DNA of 64,000 bases from the NCBI GenBank assembly GCA_029667085.1, contig JARUHJ010000002.1, forward strand, positions 186,001 to 250,000, written 5' to 3'. The stretch's first letter is position 1; every line of letters begins with the position of its first letter. Source of the stretch: Deltaproteobacteria bacterium IMCC39524. Its GTDB lineage: Bacteria > Desulfobacterota > Desulfuromonadia > Desulfuromonadales > BM103. Of this stretch, positions 40,963-52,144 are shown one piece after another. Position numbers and translations under genes: made by a program. The notes beneath the pieces were generated by a model. That model ran no database searches. It saw nothing but the letters and a program-made list of their open reading frames with translations, and was not told the DNA's origin.

Positions 40963-41334
40963 ATGCCGACGATCAATCAATTGATCCGTATAGGTCGTGA
41001 GAAAAAGCAAGACAAGTCAACAACGCCTGCGCTGAAGGGTAACCCTCAGAAGCGTGGTGTCTGTACTCGTGTGTACACTACGACTCCGAAGAAGCCTAAC
41101 TCTGCGCTTCGTAAAGTCGCTCGTGTGCGCCTGACTAACGGAATGGTTGTTACCTCCTACATCCCTGGTGTAGGCCATAACCTTCAGGAGCACTCAGTTG
41201 TTCTGGTGCGTGGTGGCCGAGTAAAAGACCTTCCAGGCGTTCGTTATACGATCGTCCGTGGAGCTCTTGACCTTGCCGGTGTTAAGGATCGTAAGAAGTC
41301 GCGTTCCAAGTACGGTGCCAAGCGGCCCAAGTAA
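40963..41334 (+). CDS. rpsL: 30S ribosomal protein S12
   Basis: This 123-residue decoding-centre protein has [18 protein letters not shown] and [11 protein letters not shown]. Lys43 and Lys88 are wild type, so the protein is of the streptomycin-sensitive form. Asp89, the site of beta-methylthiolation in many bacteria, is present. It is first in the str operon. Confidence 0.98.
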   Translation: MPTINQLIRIGREKKQDKSTTPALKGNPQKRGVCTRVYTTTPKKPNSALRKVARVRLTNGMVVTSYIPGVGHNLQEHSVVLVRGGRVKDLPGVRYTIVRGALDLAGVKDRKKSRSKYGAKRPK

Positions 41335-41356
41335 TTAGAGATACGAAGAGGACGTT

Positions 41357-41827
41357 ATGCCGAGAAGAAGAGAAGTAGCCAAGCGGGTTATCCTGCCTGA
41401 TCCAAAGTTTCATGACCGATTGGTAGCCAAGTTCGTCAATGCTTTGATGATTGGTGGTAAGAAGAGTACTGCTGAACGTATTGTTTACGGTGCTTTCGAC
41501 CTGATCAAGGAGCGCACAGGCGATGAGCCGGTTGAGGTTTTCAAGAAAGCTATTGAAAACGTTCGTCCGGTTGTCGAGGTCAAGTCTCGCCGCGTTGGAG
41601 GCTCGACTTACCAGGTTCCGGTTGAGGTTCGTTCCGAACGCCGCAATGCGCTGGCAATCCGCTGGATTGTTGGTTATGCGCGCGGCCGTGGTGAGAAGAC
41701 CATGGAGGAGCGTCTTGCTGCAGAGTTTATGGACGCAGCTGGGAACCGTGGTGCCACGGTTAAGAAACGTGAAGACACTCATCGTATGGCCGAAGCTAAC
41801 AAAGCCTTCGCTCATTATCGCTGGTAG
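41357..41827 (+). CDS. rpsG: 30S ribosomal protein S7
   Basis: This 156-residue protein organises the 3' major domain of 16S rRNA and contacts E-site mRNA. It has the [10 protein letters not shown] start and the helical [21 protein letters not shown] region (as [17 protein letters not shown]). In E. coli S7 represses the str operon. The ATG follows AAGAGGA. Confidence 0.98.
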   Translation: MPRRREVAKRVILPDPKFHDRLVAKFVNALMIGGKKSTAERIVYGAFDLIKERTGDEPVEVFKKAIENVRPVVEVKSRRVGGSTYQVPVEVRSERRNALAIRWIVGYARGRGEKTMEERLAAEFMDAAGNRGATVKKREDTHRMAEANKAFAHYRW

Positions 41828-41844
41828 GCGGAGGATTTACTGCT

Positions 41845-43923
41845 GTGGCTCGCAAAGTATCACTTGAAAAAACACGTAATATCGGCATCATGGCTCACAT
41901 TGATGCTGGTAAGACCACAACTACCGAGCGTATTCTTTACTACACTGGCGTTTCCCACAAAATCGGTGAAGTTCATGATGGCGCTGCCACTATGGACTGG
42001 ATGGAGCAGGAGCAGGAGCGTGGTATTACTATTACCTCCGCTGCAACGACTTGTTTCTGGAAAGACCACCGAGTCAATATTATAGATACCCCCGGTCACG
42101 TTGATTTTACCATTGAAGTAGAGCGTTCATTGAAGGTTCTGGACGGCTCGGTTGCTGTTTTCTGTTCAGTCGGAGGCGTTGAGCCTCAGTCTGAAACGGT
42201 TTGGCGCCAGGCTGACAAGTACGGTGTCCCCCGTATGGCCTTTATTAACAAGATGGACCGTGTTGGCGCCGATTTTACTCGCGGTGTCGAGATGATTCGT
42301 GACCGTCTTGGCGCAAACCCTATTCCAATTCAGTTGCCTATTGGTGCTGAAGATCTTTTCCGCGGCGTTATTGACCTTGTCCAGATGAAAGCGATTGTCT
42401 GGGATAACGAGGCGATGGGTGCTAATTATGAGGTTATGGATATTCCGGCAGAAATGCTGGATGATGCCGAAGCTGCCCGTGAGGTAATGCTTGAAGAGAT
42501 CAGCTCTGTTGATGAAGTGTTGATGGAGAAGTACCTGGGTGGTGAAGAGCTCACCATTGATGAGATTAAGGCCGGTATTCGCAATGCGACCATGGCGTTG
42601 CAGATCAATCCCGTGTTGTGTGGTACTGCGTTTAAGAATAAGGGCGTGCAAACGCTTCTTGATGCAGTAATCGACTATATGCCTTCTCCTCTTGATGTTA
42701 AGCCGATTCCGGGTGTCGATCCTCATTCTGGTGCTGAGTTGACTCGCCCTGCTGATGACAATGCTCCCTTTGCGTCTCTGGCCTTTAAGGTCATGACTGA
42801 CCCCTTCGTTGGGCAGTTGACCTTCTTCCGCGTTTATTCAGGTGTTGCCGAGGCTGGTGCGCATGTTGTCAATGCCACCAAGGACAAGAAGGAACGTTTC
42901 GGTCGTATCTTGAAGATGCACGCAAACAAGCGTGAGGAGATCAAGGCTGTTTACGCCGGTGATATCGCTGCCGCTGTTGGTTTGAAGTATACGACGACTG
43001 GTGATACTCTCTGTGATCCCAAGTCTCCTTGTATTCTTGAGTCAATGGAGTTTCCGGAGCCCGTTATTCATATCGCCATCGAGCCTAAGACTAAGAGTGA
43101 CCAGGAAAAGATGGGCACTGCACTCGGTAAGTTGGTTCAGGAAGACCCTTCTTTGCGCGTCAAGACGGATGAAGAGACCGGTCAGGTCATCATCTCCGGC
43201 ATGGGTGAATTGCATCTAGAGATCATCGTCGACCGTATGAAGCGTGAGTTTAAAGTCGAGGCTAACATCGGCGCACCTCAGGTTGCATATCGCGAGTCGA
43301 TCACGAAGACCGTTGAAGTGCAGGGCAAGTTTGTCCGTCAGTCGGGCGGTCGTGGTCAGTACGGCGACTGTTGGCTGCGTCTTGAGCCACTTGAGCCTGG
43401 CGGTGGCTTCGAATATGTTGATGCAATCAAAGGTGGTGTCATTCCGAAAGAGTATATCCCTTCGGTTGGTGCTGGTGCTGAGCAGGCCGCTAAAAATGGT
43501 ATACTTGCGGGCTTCCCGCTGGTTGACATTCGTGTCACCTGTTACGACGGTTCCTACCATGATGTTGATTCAAATGAGATGGCTTTTAAAATTGCCGGCT
43601 CTATGGGCTTGAAGGATGGCGCTGCCAAAGCCAAGCCGGTTCTGCTTGAGCCGATCATGGCTGTTGAGGTTGTCGCCCCTGAAGAGTACCTTGGCGAGGT
43701 TATGGGCGATTTGAACAGCCGTCGTGGCCGTGTCTCTGGCATGGAAACACGTGGTGGGGCGCAGGTTGTTAATGCTCATGTGCCTCTGTCCAGCATGTTT
43801 GGCTACTCGACCGATCTGCGTAGCTCGACCCAGGGACGTGCGACCTACACCATGACTTTCGATCATTATGATCAGGTTCCTAAAGCGATTGCTGAAGAAA
43901 TTATCAGTAAAACCAAGGGTTGA
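41845..43923 (+). CDS. fusA: Elongation factor G
   Basis: EF-G drives translocation. The 692-residue protein has G1 [16 protein letters not shown]3 [16 protein letters not shown]4 [10 protein letters not shown] and domains II-V, with the domain IV loop around [15 protein letters not shown] intact. It starts with GTG after GGCGGAGGA. A second fusA-like gene is not in the window. Confidence 0.98.
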   Translation: MARKVSLEKTRNIGIMAHIDAGKTTTTERILYYTGVSHKIGEVHDGAATMDWMEQEQERGITITSAATTCFWKDHRVNIIDTPGHVDFTIEVERSLKVLDGSVAVFCSVGGVEPQSETVWRQADKYGVPRMAFINKMDRVGADFTRGVEMIRDRLGANPIPIQLPIGAEDLFRGVIDLVQMKAIVWDNEAMGANYEVMDIPAEMLDDAEAAREVMLEEISSVDEVLMEKYLGGEELTIDEIKAGIRNATMALQINPVLCGTAFKNKGVQTLLDAVIDYMPSPLDVKPIPGVDPHSGAELTRPADDNAPFASLAFKVMTDPFVGQLTFFRVYSGVAEAGAHVVNATKDKKERFGRILKMHANKREEIKAVYAGDIAAAVGLKYTTTGDTLCDPKSPCILESMEFPEPVIHIAIEPKTKSDQEKMGTALGKLVQEDPSLRVKTDEETGQVIISGMGELHLEIIVDRMKREFKVEANIGAPQVAYRESITKTVEVQGKFVRQSGGRGQYGDCWLRLEPLEPGGGFEYVDAIKGGVIPKEYIPSVGAGAEQAAKNGILAGFPLVDIRVTCYDGSYHDVDSNEMAFKIAGSMGLKDGAAKAKPVLLEPIMAVEVVAPEEYLGEVMGDLNSRRGRVSGMETRGGAQVVNAHVPLSSMFGYSTDLRSSTQGRATYTMTFDHYDQVPKAIAEEIISKTKG

Positions 43924-43936
43924 TTTTAAGTTAACT

Positions 43937-43968
43937 TTTAGCAAAACGAATATTTAGCAAAACGAATA
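43937..43968 (+). repeat. 16-bp perfect tandem duplication in the fusA-tuf gap
   Basis: TTTAGCAAAACGAATA occurs twice in direct contact at 43937-43952 and 43953-43968, and ends four bases before the AGGAG ribosome site of tuf. It probably arose by slippage or a small duplication. It would change tuf translation little, as the ribosome site is intact. Confidence 0.9.
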
Positions 43969-43983
43969 TAAGGAGATAGGACC

Positions 43984-45183
43984 ATGGCAAAAGCCAAATT
44001 TGAGCGGACTAAGCCGCATGTCAACATCGGAACAATCGGTCACGTTGACCACGGCAAGACGACCCTGACAGCAGCAATTACGAACGTGCTTGCTTCGAAG
44101 GGCGGCGCAGAGTTCCAAGCGTTCGACCAGATCGACAACGCTCCTGAAGAACGTGAGCGCGGTATCACGATCGCAACGGCACACGTTGAGTACGAGACAG
44201 ACAACCGTCACTACGCACACGTTGACTGCCCGGGTCACGCTGACTACGTTAAAAACATGATCACTGGTGCTGCACAGATGGACGGTGCGATCCTGGTGGT
44301 TTCCGCTGCCGATGGCCCGATGCCACAGACCCGTGAGCACATCCTGCTCGCTCGTCAGGTTGGTGTCCCCTCAATGGTTGTGTTTCTGAACAAAGCCGAT
44401 ATGGTCGACGACGAAGAATTGATGGAGTTGGTTGAACTTGAGATCCGTGAGCTGCTCTCCTCCTACGATTTCCCTGGTGATGACATTCCAGTTGTCCCCG
44501 GTAGTGCACTGAAGGCGCTCGAGTGTGGTTGTGGCAACGATGGTTGCGCTGCCTGTGAGCCGGTTCTGGAGCTGATGCGTCAAGTTGATGCCTACATCCC
44601 CGAGCCTGAGCGTGCCGTTGATCGTCCGTTCCTGATGCCTGTTGAGGACGTGTTCTCAATCTCCGGTCGCGGTACGGTTGCAACCGGTCGTGTTGAGCGC
44701 GGCATCATCAAGGTTGGTGAAGAAATCGAAATTGTCGGTATGAAAGAGACGTCCAAGTCTGTTGTTACCGGTGTTGAGATGTTCCGCAAGCTTCTGGATC
44801 AAGGTCAGGCTGGTGATAACTGTGGTATCCTCCTGCGCGGTGTTAAGCGCGAAGATATCGAGCGTGGTCAGGTCCTGGCGAAGCCGGGCAGCATCACTCC
44901 TCATACCAAGTTCAAGGCAGAAGCCTACATCCTGACCAAGGAAGAGGGCGGCCGTCATACTCCTTTCTTCAAGGGCTACCGTCCCCAGTTCTACTTCCGT
45001 ACCACGGACGTGACTGGTGTTGTCGAGCTTCCTGAAGGAACCGAGATGGTTATGCCTGGTGACAACATTGCTGTTACCGTAGAGCTGATCACTCCGATCG
45101 CCATGGATAAAGAGCTTCGCTTCGCAATCCGCGAAGGTGGCCGTACGGTTGGCGCCGGTGTCGTCAGCGAAATTGTCGAATAA
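43984..45183 (+). CDS. tuf: Elongation factor Tu, copy 2
   Basis: The encoded 399-residue protein appears identical to copy 1, including the [11 protein letters not shown] stretch at residues 181-191 and all GTPase motifs. By eye the genes differ at about 20 silent positions, with a stretch of roughly 280 bases in the middle showing none. That is the pattern expected from gene conversion between copies 16 kb apart. It is the last str-operon gene and runs into rpsJ with a 14-base gap. Confidence 0.98.
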   Translation: MAKAKFERTKPHVNIGTIGHVDHGKTTLTAAITNVLASKGGAEFQAFDQIDNAPEERERGITIATAHVEYETDNRHYAHVDCPGHADYVKNMITGAAQMDGAILVVSAADGPMPQTREHILLARQVGVPSMVVFLNKADMVDDEELMELVELEIRELLSSYDFPGDDIPVVPGSALKALECGCGNDGCAACEPVLELMRQVDAYIPEPERAVDRPFLMPVEDVFSISGRGTVATGRVERGIIKVGEEIEIVGMKETSKSVVTGVEMFRKLLDQGQAGDNCGILLRGVKREDIERGQVLAKPGSITPHTKFKAEAYILTKEEGGRHTPFFKGYRPQFYFRTTDVTGVVELPEGTEMVMPGDNIAVTVELITPIAMDKELRFAIREGGRTVGAGVVSEIVE

Positions 45184-45197
45184 TAAAGGACGAGATC

Positions 45198-45506
45198 ATG
45201 CAGAGCCAGAAGATTCGTATTCGCCTTAAGGCGTATGACCACAAGCTGCTCGATCAGTCGGTCAATGAAATTGTCGACACAGCCAAGCGCACAGGGGCTC
45301 GCATCGCCGGCCCGATTCCGTTGCCGACTGTGATCAACAAGTACTGTGTATTGCGTGGACCTCATGTCGATAAAAAGAGTCGTGAGCAGTTCGAGATGCG
45401 TACACATAAGCGTCTGCTTGATATCGTCGAGCCGACTCAGCAGACCGTTGATGCTCTAATGAAGCTTGACCTGTCAGCTGGTGTTGACGTTGAGATCAAG
45501 CTGTAA
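45198..45506 (+). CDS. rpsJ: 30S ribosomal protein S10
   Basis: This 102-residue protein matches the family throughout ([33 protein letters not shown]). S10 also serves as NusE in antitermination and contacts NusG. It begins the S10 operon, but no promoter lies before it; it follows tuf by 14 bases, with AAAGGACGAG as ribosome site. Confidence 0.98.
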   Translation: MQSQKIRIRLKAYDHKLLDQSVNEIVDTAKRTGARIAGPIPLPTVINKYCVLRGPHVDKKSREQFEMRTHKRLLDIVEPTQQTVDALMKLDLSAGVDVEIKL

Positions 45507-45527
45507 TAGCGAAGTAAGGGTAAAGTA

Positions 45528-46160
45528 ATGATTCAGGGAATTTTGGGTAAAAAACTGGGCATGACCCAGGTCTTTGTCGCAGATGGTCGCCGCATCCCGG
45601 TGACTGTTGTAGAGGCAGGCCCCTGTACCGTCGTGCAGAAGAAGACGGAATCCACTGATGGCTACAATGCTTTGCAGGTCGGTTTCGAGGCCAAGAAGTC
45701 CCATCGCGTTAATAAGCCGATGATGGGCCACTTCAAAAAAGCTGACCAGGGTGCGTTTGCTGCCCTTCGTGAGCTTGCCGCGGACAATGTTGATGAATAT
45801 CAAGTTGGTGACCAGGTCACCTGCGACTCGGTCTTTAAGGCTGGTGATATTGTTGATGTAACCGGAACCAGCAAAGGTAAAGGCTTTCAGGGCGTCATCA
45901 AGCGCTGGGGATTCTCCGGAGGTCGTGCAACACATGGCTCTAAATTTCATCGGGCCCCCGGTTCGATTGGAATGAGCGCATCGCCAGCAAGGGTCCACAG
46001 AGGAAAGAAGATGCCTGGCCAGATGGGTAACGCTCGTGTTACTCAGCAAAATCTGGAAATCGTGGAAGTTCGTGCCGATCAGAATCTTATTCTGGTAAAG
46101 GGTGCGATCCCCGGGCCTAACCAAGGTCTTGTGCTGATTCGCAAGTGCGTCAAGGCTTAA
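45528..46160 (+). CDS. rplC: 50S ribosomal protein L3
   Basis: This 210-residue protein has the globular barrel and the extended loop [20 protein letters not shown] that reaches toward the peptidyl-transferase centre, then [13 protein letters not shown]. It nucleates early 50S assembly. GTAAGGG precedes the ATG. Confidence 0.98.
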   Translation: MIQGILGKKLGMTQVFVADGRRIPVTVVEAGPCTVVQKKTESTDGYNALQVGFEAKKSHRVNKPMMGHFKKADQGAFAALRELAADNVDEYQVGDQVTCDSVFKAGDIVDVTGTSKGKGFQGVIKRWGFSGGRATHGSKFHRAPGSIGMSASPARVHRGKKMPGQMGNARVTQQNLEIVEVRADQNLILVKGAIPGPNQGLVLIRKCVKA

Positions 46161-46194
46161 GTGCTAATAGAAGTTTGAGTTCCGGAGTTTAGTT

Positions 46195-46818
46195 ATGGCA
46201 AAGATTGCTGTATTTGATATTGACCGTAAGCAGGTCTCTGAGCGGGATCTCGTTGACGAGGTGTTTAACGCTGACGTCAAAGAATACCTCCTGCATGATA
46301 TGGTTCGCTACCAACTGGCCGCTCGTCGTCAGGGAACCGCCAAGGTCAAAGGTCGTGGTGAGGTTCGTGGTGGTGGTAAGAAACCATTTCGCCAGAAAGG
46401 TACCGGTAATGCTCGTCAGGGCACGCCGACCGCGCCGAATCATGTTGGTGGTGGAGTTGCTTTTGGACCCACGCCTCGTGATTACAAGTTCAAGCTGAAT
46501 CGTAAGGTCAAGCAGTCTGCATTACGCAGCGCTCTCTCGGCCCGTTTCAAGGCTGAGTGTATGACGGTCGTCAATGCGCTTGACCTCGAAAAGATCAGCA
46601 CCAAGAGTTTCGCTGAAGTCCTTGACCGTTTTGAGTTAAAGAAAGCTCTGATCGTTGTCGACGGAGAGAATGCGATGCTGGAACTTTCCGCACGGAACCT
46701 GCCATTTGTTAAAGTACTGCGTGCTGAAGGCGTCAACGTTTACGACGTCCTGAAGTATCCCAACCTGGTTATGACTGAAGGTGCGGTCGACCAGATTGAA
46801 GGAGCGCTGGCAAAATGA
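46195..46818 (+). CDS. rplD: 50S ribosomal protein L4
   Basis: This 207-residue protein has the long tunnel-wall loop [19 protein letters not shown]. In E. coli L4 also represses the S10 operon by attenuation. Its stop overlaps the rplW start as ATGA, so they are translationally coupled. Confidence 0.98.
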   Translation: MAKIAVFDIDRKQVSERDLVDEVFNADVKEYLLHDMVRYQLAARRQGTAKVKGRGEVRGGGKKPFRQKGTGNARQGTPTAPNHVGGGVAFGPTPRDYKFKLNRKVKQSALRSALSARFKAECMTVVNALDLEKISTKSFAEVLDRFELKKALIVVDGENAMLELSARNLPFVKVLRAEGVNVYDVLKYPNLVMTEGAVDQIEGALAK

Positions 46819-47099
46819 AGCCTTTACATCAGATTATCAGGAAGCCCCTGGTTACGGAAAAATCCAACCTGATGAAGGAAACCGGTAATGTTGTTGCTTT
46901 CGAGGTCGCAATGAGCAGCAACAAGGTTGAAATCAGGCAGGCTATTGAACGTGCTTTCGACGTTAAGGTGCAGGAAGTTCGCACCATGGTCGTTGCTGGA
47001 AAGACCAAGCGAGTTGGTCGTAGTTCTGGTAAACGTCCCAATGTCAAAAAGGCATATGTGACCTTGGCTGAAGGCACCATCGATTTTTTCGGTGTTTAG
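46815..47099 (+). CDS. rplW: 50S ribosomal protein L23
   Basis: This 94-residue protein sits at the tunnel exit, where trigger factor and SRP dock. [12 protein letters not shown] at the start and [11 protein letters not shown] are family motifs. It overlaps rplD by four bases. Confidence 0.97.
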   Translation: MKPLHQIIRKPLVTEKSNLMKETGNVVAFEVAMSSNKVEIRQAIERAFDVKVQEVRTMVVAGKTKRVGRSSGKRPNVKKAYVTLAEGTIDFFGV

Positions 47100-47132
47100 T
47101 AAGATTGATATCCATCTGACGGAGTAGTAATA

Positions 47133-47957
47133 ATGGGGATCAAAAAGTTTAAACCGACATCTGCGGGTCGCCGTCATATGACAGCCTCGACATTCGAGGA
47201 AGTTACGGCGTCAACCCCGGAAAAGTCACTGTTGGCTCCGCTCAGTAAATCTGGCGGTCGTAATAACACAGGTCGTATCACCAAGCGGCATACCGGTGGT
47301 GGTCACAAACGTAAGTACCGGATCATCGATTTTAAACGTGATAAGCGTGAGATTGCTGCCAAGGTTGCTACGATTGAGTATGACCCGAATCGTTCCGCTC
47401 GTATTGCTCTGTTGCACTACGTCGATGGTGAAAAGCGTTACATCCTGGCTCCGGTCGGTATAAACGTTGGTGATGTTATCATCGCCAGCGAGACTGCTGA
47501 TATCGTGCCTGGTAATGCAATGCCAATTCGTGCGATCCCTCTCGGTACCTGGATCCACAACGTGGAGCTCAGAATCGGCAAGGGTGGCCAGCTGGCACGC
47601 AGTGCAGGGACTTATGCAATGCTCGCTGCCAAGGATGGCAAGTACGCTCAGTTACGACTGCCCTCCGGTGAAGTGCGACTGGTCTTGCAGGAATGCTGTG
47701 CAACGATTGGTCAGGTTGGCAATACAGACCATGAGAACATCAAGATTGGCAAGGCTGGCCGTAATCGCTGGTTGGGCAAGCGCCCTCAATCTCGTGGTGT
47801 TGCCATGAACCCTGTAGACCATCCGCATGGTGGTGGTGAAGGTAAGAGTTCGGGTGGCCGTCATCCTGTAACCCCATGGGGTGTTCCAACCAAGGGTTAC
47901 AAGACGCGTTCTAACAAGCGGACGGATCGCTTCATTGTCCGCCGTCGGACCAAGTAA
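47133..47957 (+). CDS. rplB: 50S ribosomal protein L2
   Basis: This 274-residue protein near the peptidyl-transferase centre has [38 protein letters not shown] and the histidine-bearing [18 protein letters not shown] motif. It contacts 23S rRNA and helps join the subunits. Length is standard. Confidence 0.98.
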   Translation: MGIKKFKPTSAGRRHMTASTFEEVTASTPEKSLLAPLSKSGGRNNTGRITKRHTGGGHKRKYRIIDFKRDKREIAAKVATIEYDPNRSARIALLHYVDGEKRYILAPVGINVGDVIIASETADIVPGNAMPIRAIPLGTWIHNVELRIGKGGQLARSAGTYAMLAAKDGKYAQLRLPSGEVRLVLQECCATIGQVGNTDHENIKIGKAGRNRWLGKRPQSRGVAMNPVDHPHGGGEGKSSGGRHPVTPWGVPTKGYKTRSNKRTDRFIVRRRTK

Positions 47958-47975
47958 GAGAAATAGGAGACGACC

Positions 47976-48251
47976 GTGGCAAGATCGATTAAAAAAGGCC
48001 CTTATATTGAGGGCAGCCTGATGCGTAAAGTCGAAAATGTTAGTGATGGCAGTGCTCACAAAGTGATCAAGACCTGGTCGCGACGTTCCACCATCCATCC
48101 TGATTTTGTCGGTATGACGTTTGCCGTACATAACGGTAAAAAGTTCATTCCGGTCTTCGTGTCCGAGAATATGGTCGGTCACAAGCTTGGTGAATTTTCC
48201 CCAACCAGGACCTACTATGGTCACGGTTCGGATCGGAAAAAGAAGAAGTAA
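47976..48251 (+). CDS. rpsS: 30S ribosomal protein S19
   Basis: This 91-residue protein of the 30S head matches the family ([34 protein letters not shown] in parts, KLGEFSPTR). It starts with GTG after ATAGGAGACG. Confidence 0.97.
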   Translation: MARSIKKGPYIEGSLMRKVENVSDGSAHKVIKTWSRRSTIHPDFVGMTFAVHNGKKFIPVFVSENMVGHKLGEFSPTRTYYGHGSDRKKKK

Positions 48252-48275
48252 TCATTAGCTGAGGAGTACCAGCGC

Positions 48276-48608
48276 ATGGAAACAAGTGCGAAATTAAAAT
48301 CTGTTCGCCTGTCACCACAAAAGACACGTCTGGTCGTGGACATGGTTCGCGGCAAGGCTGTACAGGAAGCCCTTAATATTCTGAAGTTTTCGCCCCAACG
48401 CCCGGCGGATGTTGTTGCCAAGCTTGTGCGTTCGGCGGTAGCCAATGCGGAGCAAAAGGGTGTTGAGGATGTTGACCGGCTCTTTGTTAAGGCTGTGTTT
48501 GTAGACCAGGGTCCCGTCCTGAAGCGCTTTATGCCCCGCGCTCAAGGCCGTGCGACGAAGATTCGTAAGCCGACCAGCCACATTACGGTGGTCCTGGACG
48601 AGAAGTAA
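48276..48608 (+). CDS. rplV: 50S ribosomal protein L22
   Basis: This 110-residue protein has the tunnel-lining beta-hairpin (FVDQGPVLKRFMPRAQGRAT) where macrolide resistance changes occur; no such change is evident. It starts with ATG after GAGGAG. Confidence 0.97.
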   Translation: METSAKLKSVRLSPQKTRLVVDMVRGKAVQEALNILKFSPQRPADVVAKLVRSAVANAEQKGVEDVDRLFVKAVFVDQGPVLKRFMPRAQGRATKIRKPTSHITVVLDEK

Positions 48609-48628
48609 CCACCTGAGGAGGTGTAGTT

Positions 48629-49273
48629 TTGGGTCAGAAAGTTCATCCAATAGGGTTTCGCCTAGGCATAATCCGGACATGGGAATCAAACTGGTACGCG
48701 GAGAAGGATTACGCTCAGCTGTTACACGAGGATCTCAAGTTACGAGATTACTTGAAAGAGCGCCTGCACCACGCTGGCATTTCCAAAGTTGAGATCGAGC
48801 GTGCTGCTGGTAAGGCCAAGATTAATATCTTTGCTGCGCGCCCCGGTATCATCATCGGTAAAAAAGGTTCCGAAGTTGAAGCTCTTAAAAAGGAACTGGC
48901 CAAGCTGACTGACAAAGAGGTCTTTATCAATATACAGGAAGTTCGCAAGCCTGAGATTGATGCCCAGTTGGTCGCTGAGAACGTCGCTCTTCAACTGGTA
49001 AGGCGGGTTGCTTTCCGTCGCGCTATGAAGAAGGCCGTTACCCAGTCTCTTAAATTTGGAGCTCAAGGGATCAAAATTGAATGTTCCGGCCGTCTCGGTG
49101 GCGCTGAGATGAGTCGTCGCGAGTGGTATCGTGAAGGCCGAGTGCCTCTTCACACCTTGCGCGCAGATATCGATTACGGGTTTGCTGAAGCCAAGACAAC
49201 ATACGGCATCATCGGTGTTAAAGTCCTTATTTTTAAGGGCGAGATCTTGGGTTCCAAGGACCAGCAGAAGTAA
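48629..49273 (+). CDS. rpsC: 30S ribosomal protein S3
   Basis: This 214-residue protein has the [19 protein letters not shown] start, a type II KH domain with [14 protein letters not shown], and the C-terminal domain with [20 protein letters not shown] at the mRNA entry channel. It uses a TTG start, supported by GAGGAGG and the family start. Confidence 0.98.
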   Translation: MGQKVHPIGFRLGIIRTWESNWYAEKDYAQLLHEDLKLRDYLKERLHHAGISKVEIERAAGKAKINIFAARPGIIIGKKGSEVEALKKELAKLTDKEVFINIQEVRKPEIDAQLVAENVALQLVRRVAFRRAMKKAVTQSLKFGAQGIKIECSGRLGGAEMSRREWYREGRVPLHTLRADIDYGFAEAKTTYGIIGVKVLIFKGEILGSKDQQK

Positions 49274-49298
49274 GTAACAGGTCAGGAGTTTATTCGTC

Positions 49299-49724
49299 AT
49301 GTTAATGCCTAAAAAGGTTAAGCATAGAAAAACATTTAAGGGCCGGATGAAGGGTGCTGCCCGTGGTGGCACGGATCTCAACTTCGGAGATTTTGGCCTT
49401 CAAGCAGTTGACTGCGGTTGGTTGTCTGCACGACAGATCGAGGCTGCCCGTCGCGCCATGACACGTTATATCAAACGTGGTGGCCAGATTTGGATTCGCT
49501 GCTTCCCCGACAAATCGTTAACCCGCAAGCCTGCTGAGACCCGTATGGGTAAAGGTAAGGGTTCTCCAGACAGTTGGGTATGCGTGGTACGTCCGGGAAT
49601 GATCCTATATGAAATGCAAGGTGTTGATGAGGAAACGGCACGCGAAGCGTTCCGTCTCGCAGCACATAAACTACCAATGAAGACCAAGATCGTGGTTCGT
49701 GAGGAGGCCGGTCATGAAGCCTGA
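49299..49724 (+). CDS. rplP: 50S ribosomal protein L16
   Basis: This 141-residue protein ([19 protein letters not shown]) binds 23S rRNA near the A-site tRNA and ends with [11 protein letters not shown]. The first ATG is kept because relatives begin MLxPK. Its end overlaps rpmC by 11 bases. Confidence 0.97.
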   Translation: MLMPKKVKHRKTFKGRMKGAARGGTDLNFGDFGLQAVDCGWLSARQIEAARRAMTRYIKRGGQIWIRCFPDKSLTRKPAETRMGKGKGSPDSWVCVVRPGMILYEMQGVDEETAREAFRLAAHKLPMKTKIVVREEAGHEA

Positions 49725-49902
49725 GGAACTGCGCAGTAAATCTGCCGAAGAATTGAATGCAGCGGTTGCAGATTTGAACCAGGAGTTGTTCAACTTAAAG
49801 TTTCAACTGCACACCGGACATCTGGAAAACACCTCTCGTATCCCACAGGTACGTAAGGAAATTGCCAGGATCAAAACTGTCCTTCAGCAGAAGAACAGCT
49901 AA
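49714..49902 (+). CDS. rpmC: 50S ribosomal protein L29
   Basis: This 62-residue two-helix protein at the tunnel exit ([41 protein letters not shown]) starts at ATG 49714, with GAGGAGG inside the end of rplP as its ribosome site. A longer frame from 49699 is disfavoured. Confidence 0.96.
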   Translation: MKPEELRSKSAEELNAAVADLNQELFNLKFQLHTGHLENTSRIPQVRKEIARIKTVLQQKNS

Positions 49903-49923
49903 TCCGATCGGAAGAGGACGGCA

Positions 49924-50190
49924 ATGACGAAAGAACGCGGAAATAAGAAGTTAATGGTTGGGGTTGTCATTAGTGACAAAATGGATAAGACCGTTGTTGT
50001 AAAGGTCGATGACATTGTCAAACACCCTGTCTACATGAAATACATCAAGCGCAACGCCACCTATAAAGCACATGACGAGAACAATGATTGTGCTGCCGGC
50101 GACAAAGTCCTGATCGTTGAATCAAGACCATTGTCGAAGGACAAGCGGTGGCGGGTTCGCGAAATTCTTCAAAAGAACGTTAGCGTTTAG
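49924..50190 (+). CDS. rpsQ: 30S ribosomal protein S17
   Basis: This 88-residue OB-fold protein has [18 protein letters not shown] and a conserved [17 protein letters not shown] end. It binds 16S helices early in assembly. GAAGAGGACGGCA precedes the ATG. Confidence 0.97.
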   Translation: MTKERGNKKLMVGVVISDKMDKTVVVKVDDIVKHPVYMKYIKRNATYKAHDENNDCAAGDKVLIVESRPLSKDKRWRVREILQKNVSV

Positions 50191-50202
50191 GAGACACTGG
50201 CC

Positions 50203-50571
50203 ATGATTCAGATGCAATCAACACTTTCTGTTGCAGATAACTCCGGTGCCCGGAAGCTCTGCTGCATTAAGGTTCTTGGCGGGTCCAAGCGCAAGTATGC
50301 AGGTATTGGCGACATTATCGTCTGCTCTGTTAAAGAGGCGATGCCCAATTCGAAGGTTAAGAAGGGTGATGTTGTCCGTGCTGTCATTGTGCGCACCGCA
50401 AAAGAGGTGAACCGTCCAGACGGTTCTTATATTCGGTTCGATGTAAACTCTGCAGTGGTTGTTAGCGCTGCCGGAGAGCCGGTCGGAACACGTATCTTCG
50501 GGCCTGTTGCTCGTGAGCTGCGTGCCAAGCGGTTTATGAAAATCGTTTCACTGGCCCCTGAGGTCCTTTAA
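50203..50571 (+). CDS. rplN: 50S ribosomal protein L14
   Basis: This 122-residue protein starts [19 protein letters not shown], a near-universal opening, and contacts 16S rRNA across the subunit interface (bridge B8) and the RsfS silencing factor. It begins the spc operon part without a clear promoter. Confidence 0.98.
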   Translation: MIQMQSTLSVADNSGARKLCCIKVLGGSKRKYAGIGDIIVCSVKEAMPNSKVKKGDVVRAVIVRTAKEVNRPDGSYIRFDVNSAVVVSAAGEPVGTRIFGPVARELRAKRFMKIVSLAPEVL

Positions 50572-50589
50572 GCTGGGAGTAAATTAGTC

Positions 50590-50919
50590 ATGGCAGTCAC
50601 AAAACTCCATGTGAAAAAAGATGACCTGGTAATGATCGTTGCCGGGAAAGACAAAGGCAAGAGCGGCAAGGTTCTTCGCGTTCTTCCAGAGAAAGAGCGG
50701 GTTGTGGTGGAAAACCTCAACCTGATCAAGCGTCATACTCGTCCGTCTCAGACCAATAATGAGGGTGGAATCATCGAGAAAGAGGCGCCTATTGCTATCT
50801 CTAATGTCCAGTTGCTGTGCCCAGGGTGTAGCAAACCGGCGCGCACTGGCATTAAGGCTCTCGAAGATGGTAACAAAGTTCGCTTCTGCAAGAAGTGTAA
50901 CGAGATTGTGAATAATTAA
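50590..50919 (+). CDS. rplX: 50S ribosomal protein L24, zinc-ribbon form
   Basis: This 109-residue protein has the KOW motif ([22 protein letters not shown]) and the [13 protein letters not shown] block, and then an extra C-terminal zinc ribbon with CPGC and CKKC. Many L24 proteins, including E. coli, lack the four-cysteine tail. It nucleates 50S assembly. Confidence 0.96.
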   Translation: MAVTKLHVKKDDLVMIVAGKDKGKSGKVLRVLPEKERVVVENLNLIKRHTRPSQTNNEGGIIEKEAPIAISNVQLLCPGCSKPARTGIKALEDGNKVRFCKKCNEIVNN

Positions 50920-50930
50920 CGGAGTTTTTC

Positions 50931-51485
50931 ATGGCAAGGCTCAAGGAAATATATCAGAACGAGCTGGTTCCCAAGTTAAAAGAGGAACTACAGCTTAAAA
51001 ATGTGATGGAAGTTCCACGTGTTGAGAAGGTCGTTGTTAATATGGGCCTTGGCGAAGCGATCCAGAATGTCAAAATTCTTGAATCAGCTGTCGAGGAAAT
51101 GTCCCGTATTACCGGCCAGAAGGCCGTTATTACACGTGCTAAGAAATCTATCGCTCAGTTCAAGTTGCGTGAAGAGATGCCTATCGGCGTCATGGTTACG
51201 CTTCGTCGTGATCGTGCCTACGAGTTCCTTGATCGCCTGATCAATGTTGCTCTGCCTCGCGTAAGGGACTTTAAGGGTGTTTCCGCCAAGGCTTTTGATG
51301 GCCGTGGTAACTACACTCTCGGTATTCGTGAGCAGTTAATCTTCCCCGAGATCGATATTGAAGAAATTGACAAGATCAAGGGAATGAACGTGACGATCGT
51401 CACTTCGGCACGTACCGATGAAGAAGGTCGTGCACTGCTTACCGGAATGGGCATGCCTTTCCGGAAACAGAATGTAGCAGCTTAG
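50931..51485 (+). CDS. rplE: 50S ribosomal protein L5
   Basis: This 184-residue protein of the central protuberance binds 5S rRNA and P-site t[38 protein letters not shown] and [20 protein letters not shown] are family blocks. Length is a few residues above the norm. Confidence 0.98.
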   Translation: MARLKEIYQNELVPKLKEELQLKNVMEVPRVEKVVVNMGLGEAIQNVKILESAVEEMSRITGQKAVITRAKKSIAQFKLREEMPIGVMVTLRRDRAYEFLDRLINVALPRVRDFKGVSAKAFDGRGNYTLGIREQLIFPEIDIEEIDKIKGMNVTIVTSARTDEEGRALLTGMGMPFRKQNVAA

Positions 51486-51497
51486 CGGAGGAATCTC

Positions 51498-51683
51498 GTG
51501 GCAAAGAAATCAATGCGCATTAAGGCTTCACGGCCTCAAAAGTTTGGCGTAAGACAGTATAACCGTTGTCCGATCTGTGGTCGGCCACGTGCTTACTATC
51601 GTAAATTTGATATGTGCAGAATTTGTCTGCGCAAGCTGGCGTCTGAAGGCAAGCTTCCAGGCGTAATTAAGTCCAGCTGGTAA
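51498..51683 (+). CDS. rpsN: 30S ribosomal protein S14, zinc-binding type (type Z)
   Basis: This 61-residue protein has [23 protein letters not shown], the four-cysteine site of the short zinc form. It starts with GTG after GCGGAGG. The longer zinc-free form, if present, is elsewhere. Confidence 0.97.
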   Translation: MAKKSMRIKASRPQKFGVRQYNRCPICGRPRAYYRKFDMCRICLRKLASEGKLPGVIKSSW

Positions 51684-51707
51684 TTGGTTAATTAAGGAGC
51701 AGTATTC

Positions 51708-52106
51708 ATGGCTATGACGGATCCGATCGCGGACCTTTTGACCCGCATCCGCAATGCAGGCATGGCGAAACATGCCAAACTGGACATGCCATCGTCCAAT
51801 GTCAAGGTTGCTATTGCCGAAGTTTTGAAAGAGCTCGGTTATATCAAAAATTTCAAGGTGGTCAGTGATGACCTGCAAGGGATTCTGCGTATTTACCTGA
51901 AGTATGATGAGCAGAATAGCGCTGTAATCCACGAAATTACGCGAGTATCAAAACCTGGCCGTAGGGTTTATGTCGGTCACGCAGACATCCCTCGTGTTAA
52001 GAACGGCCTGGGTGCTGCAATTTTGTCGACATCGAAAGGTGTCATGGATGATGTTGCTGCTCGTGAGGCCGCTATTGGTGGCGAAGTCATCTGCACCATC
52101 TGGTAA
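51708..52106 (+). CDS. rpsH: 30S ribosomal protein S8
   Basis: This 132-residue protein has [15 protein letters not shown] at the start and [26 protein letters not shown] at the end. It binds helix 21 of 16S rRNA; in E. coli it represses the spc operon. ATTAAGGAGC precedes the ATG. Confidence 0.97.
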   Translation: MAMTDPIADLLTRIRNAGMAKHAKLDMPSSNVKVAIAEVLKELGYIKNFKVVSDDLQGILRIYLKYDEQNSAVIHEITRVSKPGRRVYVGHADIPRVKNGLGAAILSTSKGVMDDVAAREAAIGGEVICTIW

Positions 52107-52144
52107 TTTCAAACGAACTGTAGATTTTTAAGGAGTCGATAAAG

